Shown here: piece after piece, positions 63,800 through 64,000 of the stretch | Layout of the letters: every line of letters starts with the position of its first letter | Position numbering within the stretch: the stretch's first letter is position 1 | Source of the DNA: Lentilactobacillus parabuchneri DSM 5707 = NBRC 107865 | GTDB taxonomy: Bacteria > Bacillota > Bacilli > Lactobacillales > Lactobacillaceae | Reading direction: 5' to 3' | Length of the DNA stretch: 64,000 nt | Assembly (NCBI RefSeq): GCF_001435315.1 | Contig: NZ_AZGK01000001.1 | Span: forward strand, 125,476 to 189,475 | Notes under the pieces: generated by a model | The model's input: the letters and a program-made list of their open reading frames with translations, nothing else | What the model was told of the DNA's origin: nothing | Databases searched by the model: none | Position numbers and translations under genes: made by a program

Positions 63800-64000
63800 T
63801 TGATAACTACAATTATTGTTTTCATCATCGTCTTTGGGATTCTGGTGATCTTTCATGAGTTCGGCCATTTCATTACCGCAAAACGATCGGGGATTTTAGT
63901 CCGCGAATTTTCCGTTGGAATGGGACCCAAAGTCTTCTACTACCGAAAAAACAGCACAACGTTTACCTTGAGGCTGCTGCCGCTTGGCGGTTACGTGCGG
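63800..64000 (+). CDS. rseP: RIP metalloprotease RseP (3' end outside window)
   Basis: Site-2 intramembrane protease; 67 codons visible. TTG 63800 follows AGGAGG by 10 bp. The first helix contains the zinc motif HEFGH (HExxH), followed by FSVGMGPK and [11 protein letters not shown], diagnostic of RseP/YluC. uppS-cdsA-rseP is the conserved order. Confidence 0.96.
   Translation, partial: MITTIIVFIIVFGILVIFHEFGHFITAKRSGILVREFSVGMGPKVFYYRKNSTTFTLRLLPLGGYVR

Overview
The window is a chromosomal housekeeping segment from a low-to-mid GC Gram-positive bacterium of the Lactobacillaceae, most likely a heterofermentative Lentilactobacillus (buchneri/kefiri/hilgardii type). This rests on gene order and protein character: ymfF-ymfH-rodZ-pgsA-cinA-recA-rny-ymdB-mutS-mutL-ruvA-ruvB-queA-tgt-yajC, comG-ytxK-ackA, the pepQ/ccpA pair and a 332-residue D-lactate dehydrogenase. 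The genus is an inference. No rRNA, tRNA, CRISPR array, insertion sequence, prophage or toxin-antitoxin module is visible.

Layout: 1-1234 is the end of a polar amino-acid ABC transporter operon. 1537-5844 holds the M16-like pair YmfF/YmfH, a RodZ-like membrane regulator and pgsA. 6046-25987 is a genome-maintenance and translation block: cinA C-terminal domain, recA, rny, ymdB, mutSL, ruvAB, queA-tgt-yajC, dinB, an NrnA-like DHH phosphoesterase, cshB and T-box-controlled alaS. 26096-30909 holds ireB, yqgF, yrzB, zapA, cvpA, mutS2 and trxA. 31034-38539 holds yslB, murI, rdgB, a YfcE-type phosphoesterase, cbpB, an MscS channel, ytxG/ytxH and the divergent pepQ/ccpA pair around a perfect cre palindrome. 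38703-45401 holds yebC, the complete seven-gene comG pseudopilus operon, ytxK and ackA. 45506-52958 holds an amino-acid permease, two metallophosphoesterases, yutD, yutF, a membrane protein, a PspC-like protein, a small orphan and mvaS. 52998-57312 holds lexA, ynzC, yneF, plsC, a TrmN6-like methyltransferase, yazA and ldhD. 57396-64000 holds a HAD hydrolase, then rpsB-tsf-pyrH-frr-orphan-uppS-cdsA-rseP (cut by the window edge).

Functional links: several DNA-repair genes appear to form one LexA circuit inside the window. There is a perfect CGAAC-N4-GTTCG box before recA, a near-perfect one over the lexA promoter, and weaker ones before ruvAB and dinB. Other readable regulation is the alanine T-box before alaS, the cre site at pepQ/ccpA, a structured leader before rpsB, and many intrinsic terminators, several of which serve convergent genes from both sides.

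I found no convincing undescribed multi-gene system. The best leads are small: a 123-bp nested inverted repeat between yrzB and zapA, a long hairpin after the amino-acid transporter, two unrecognised conserved-looking orphans (51454-51705 and 61683-62132), a Gly/Thr/Ser tail on the RodZ-like protein, and a ymfF/ymfH pair lacking the ymfI neighbour known from Bacillus.
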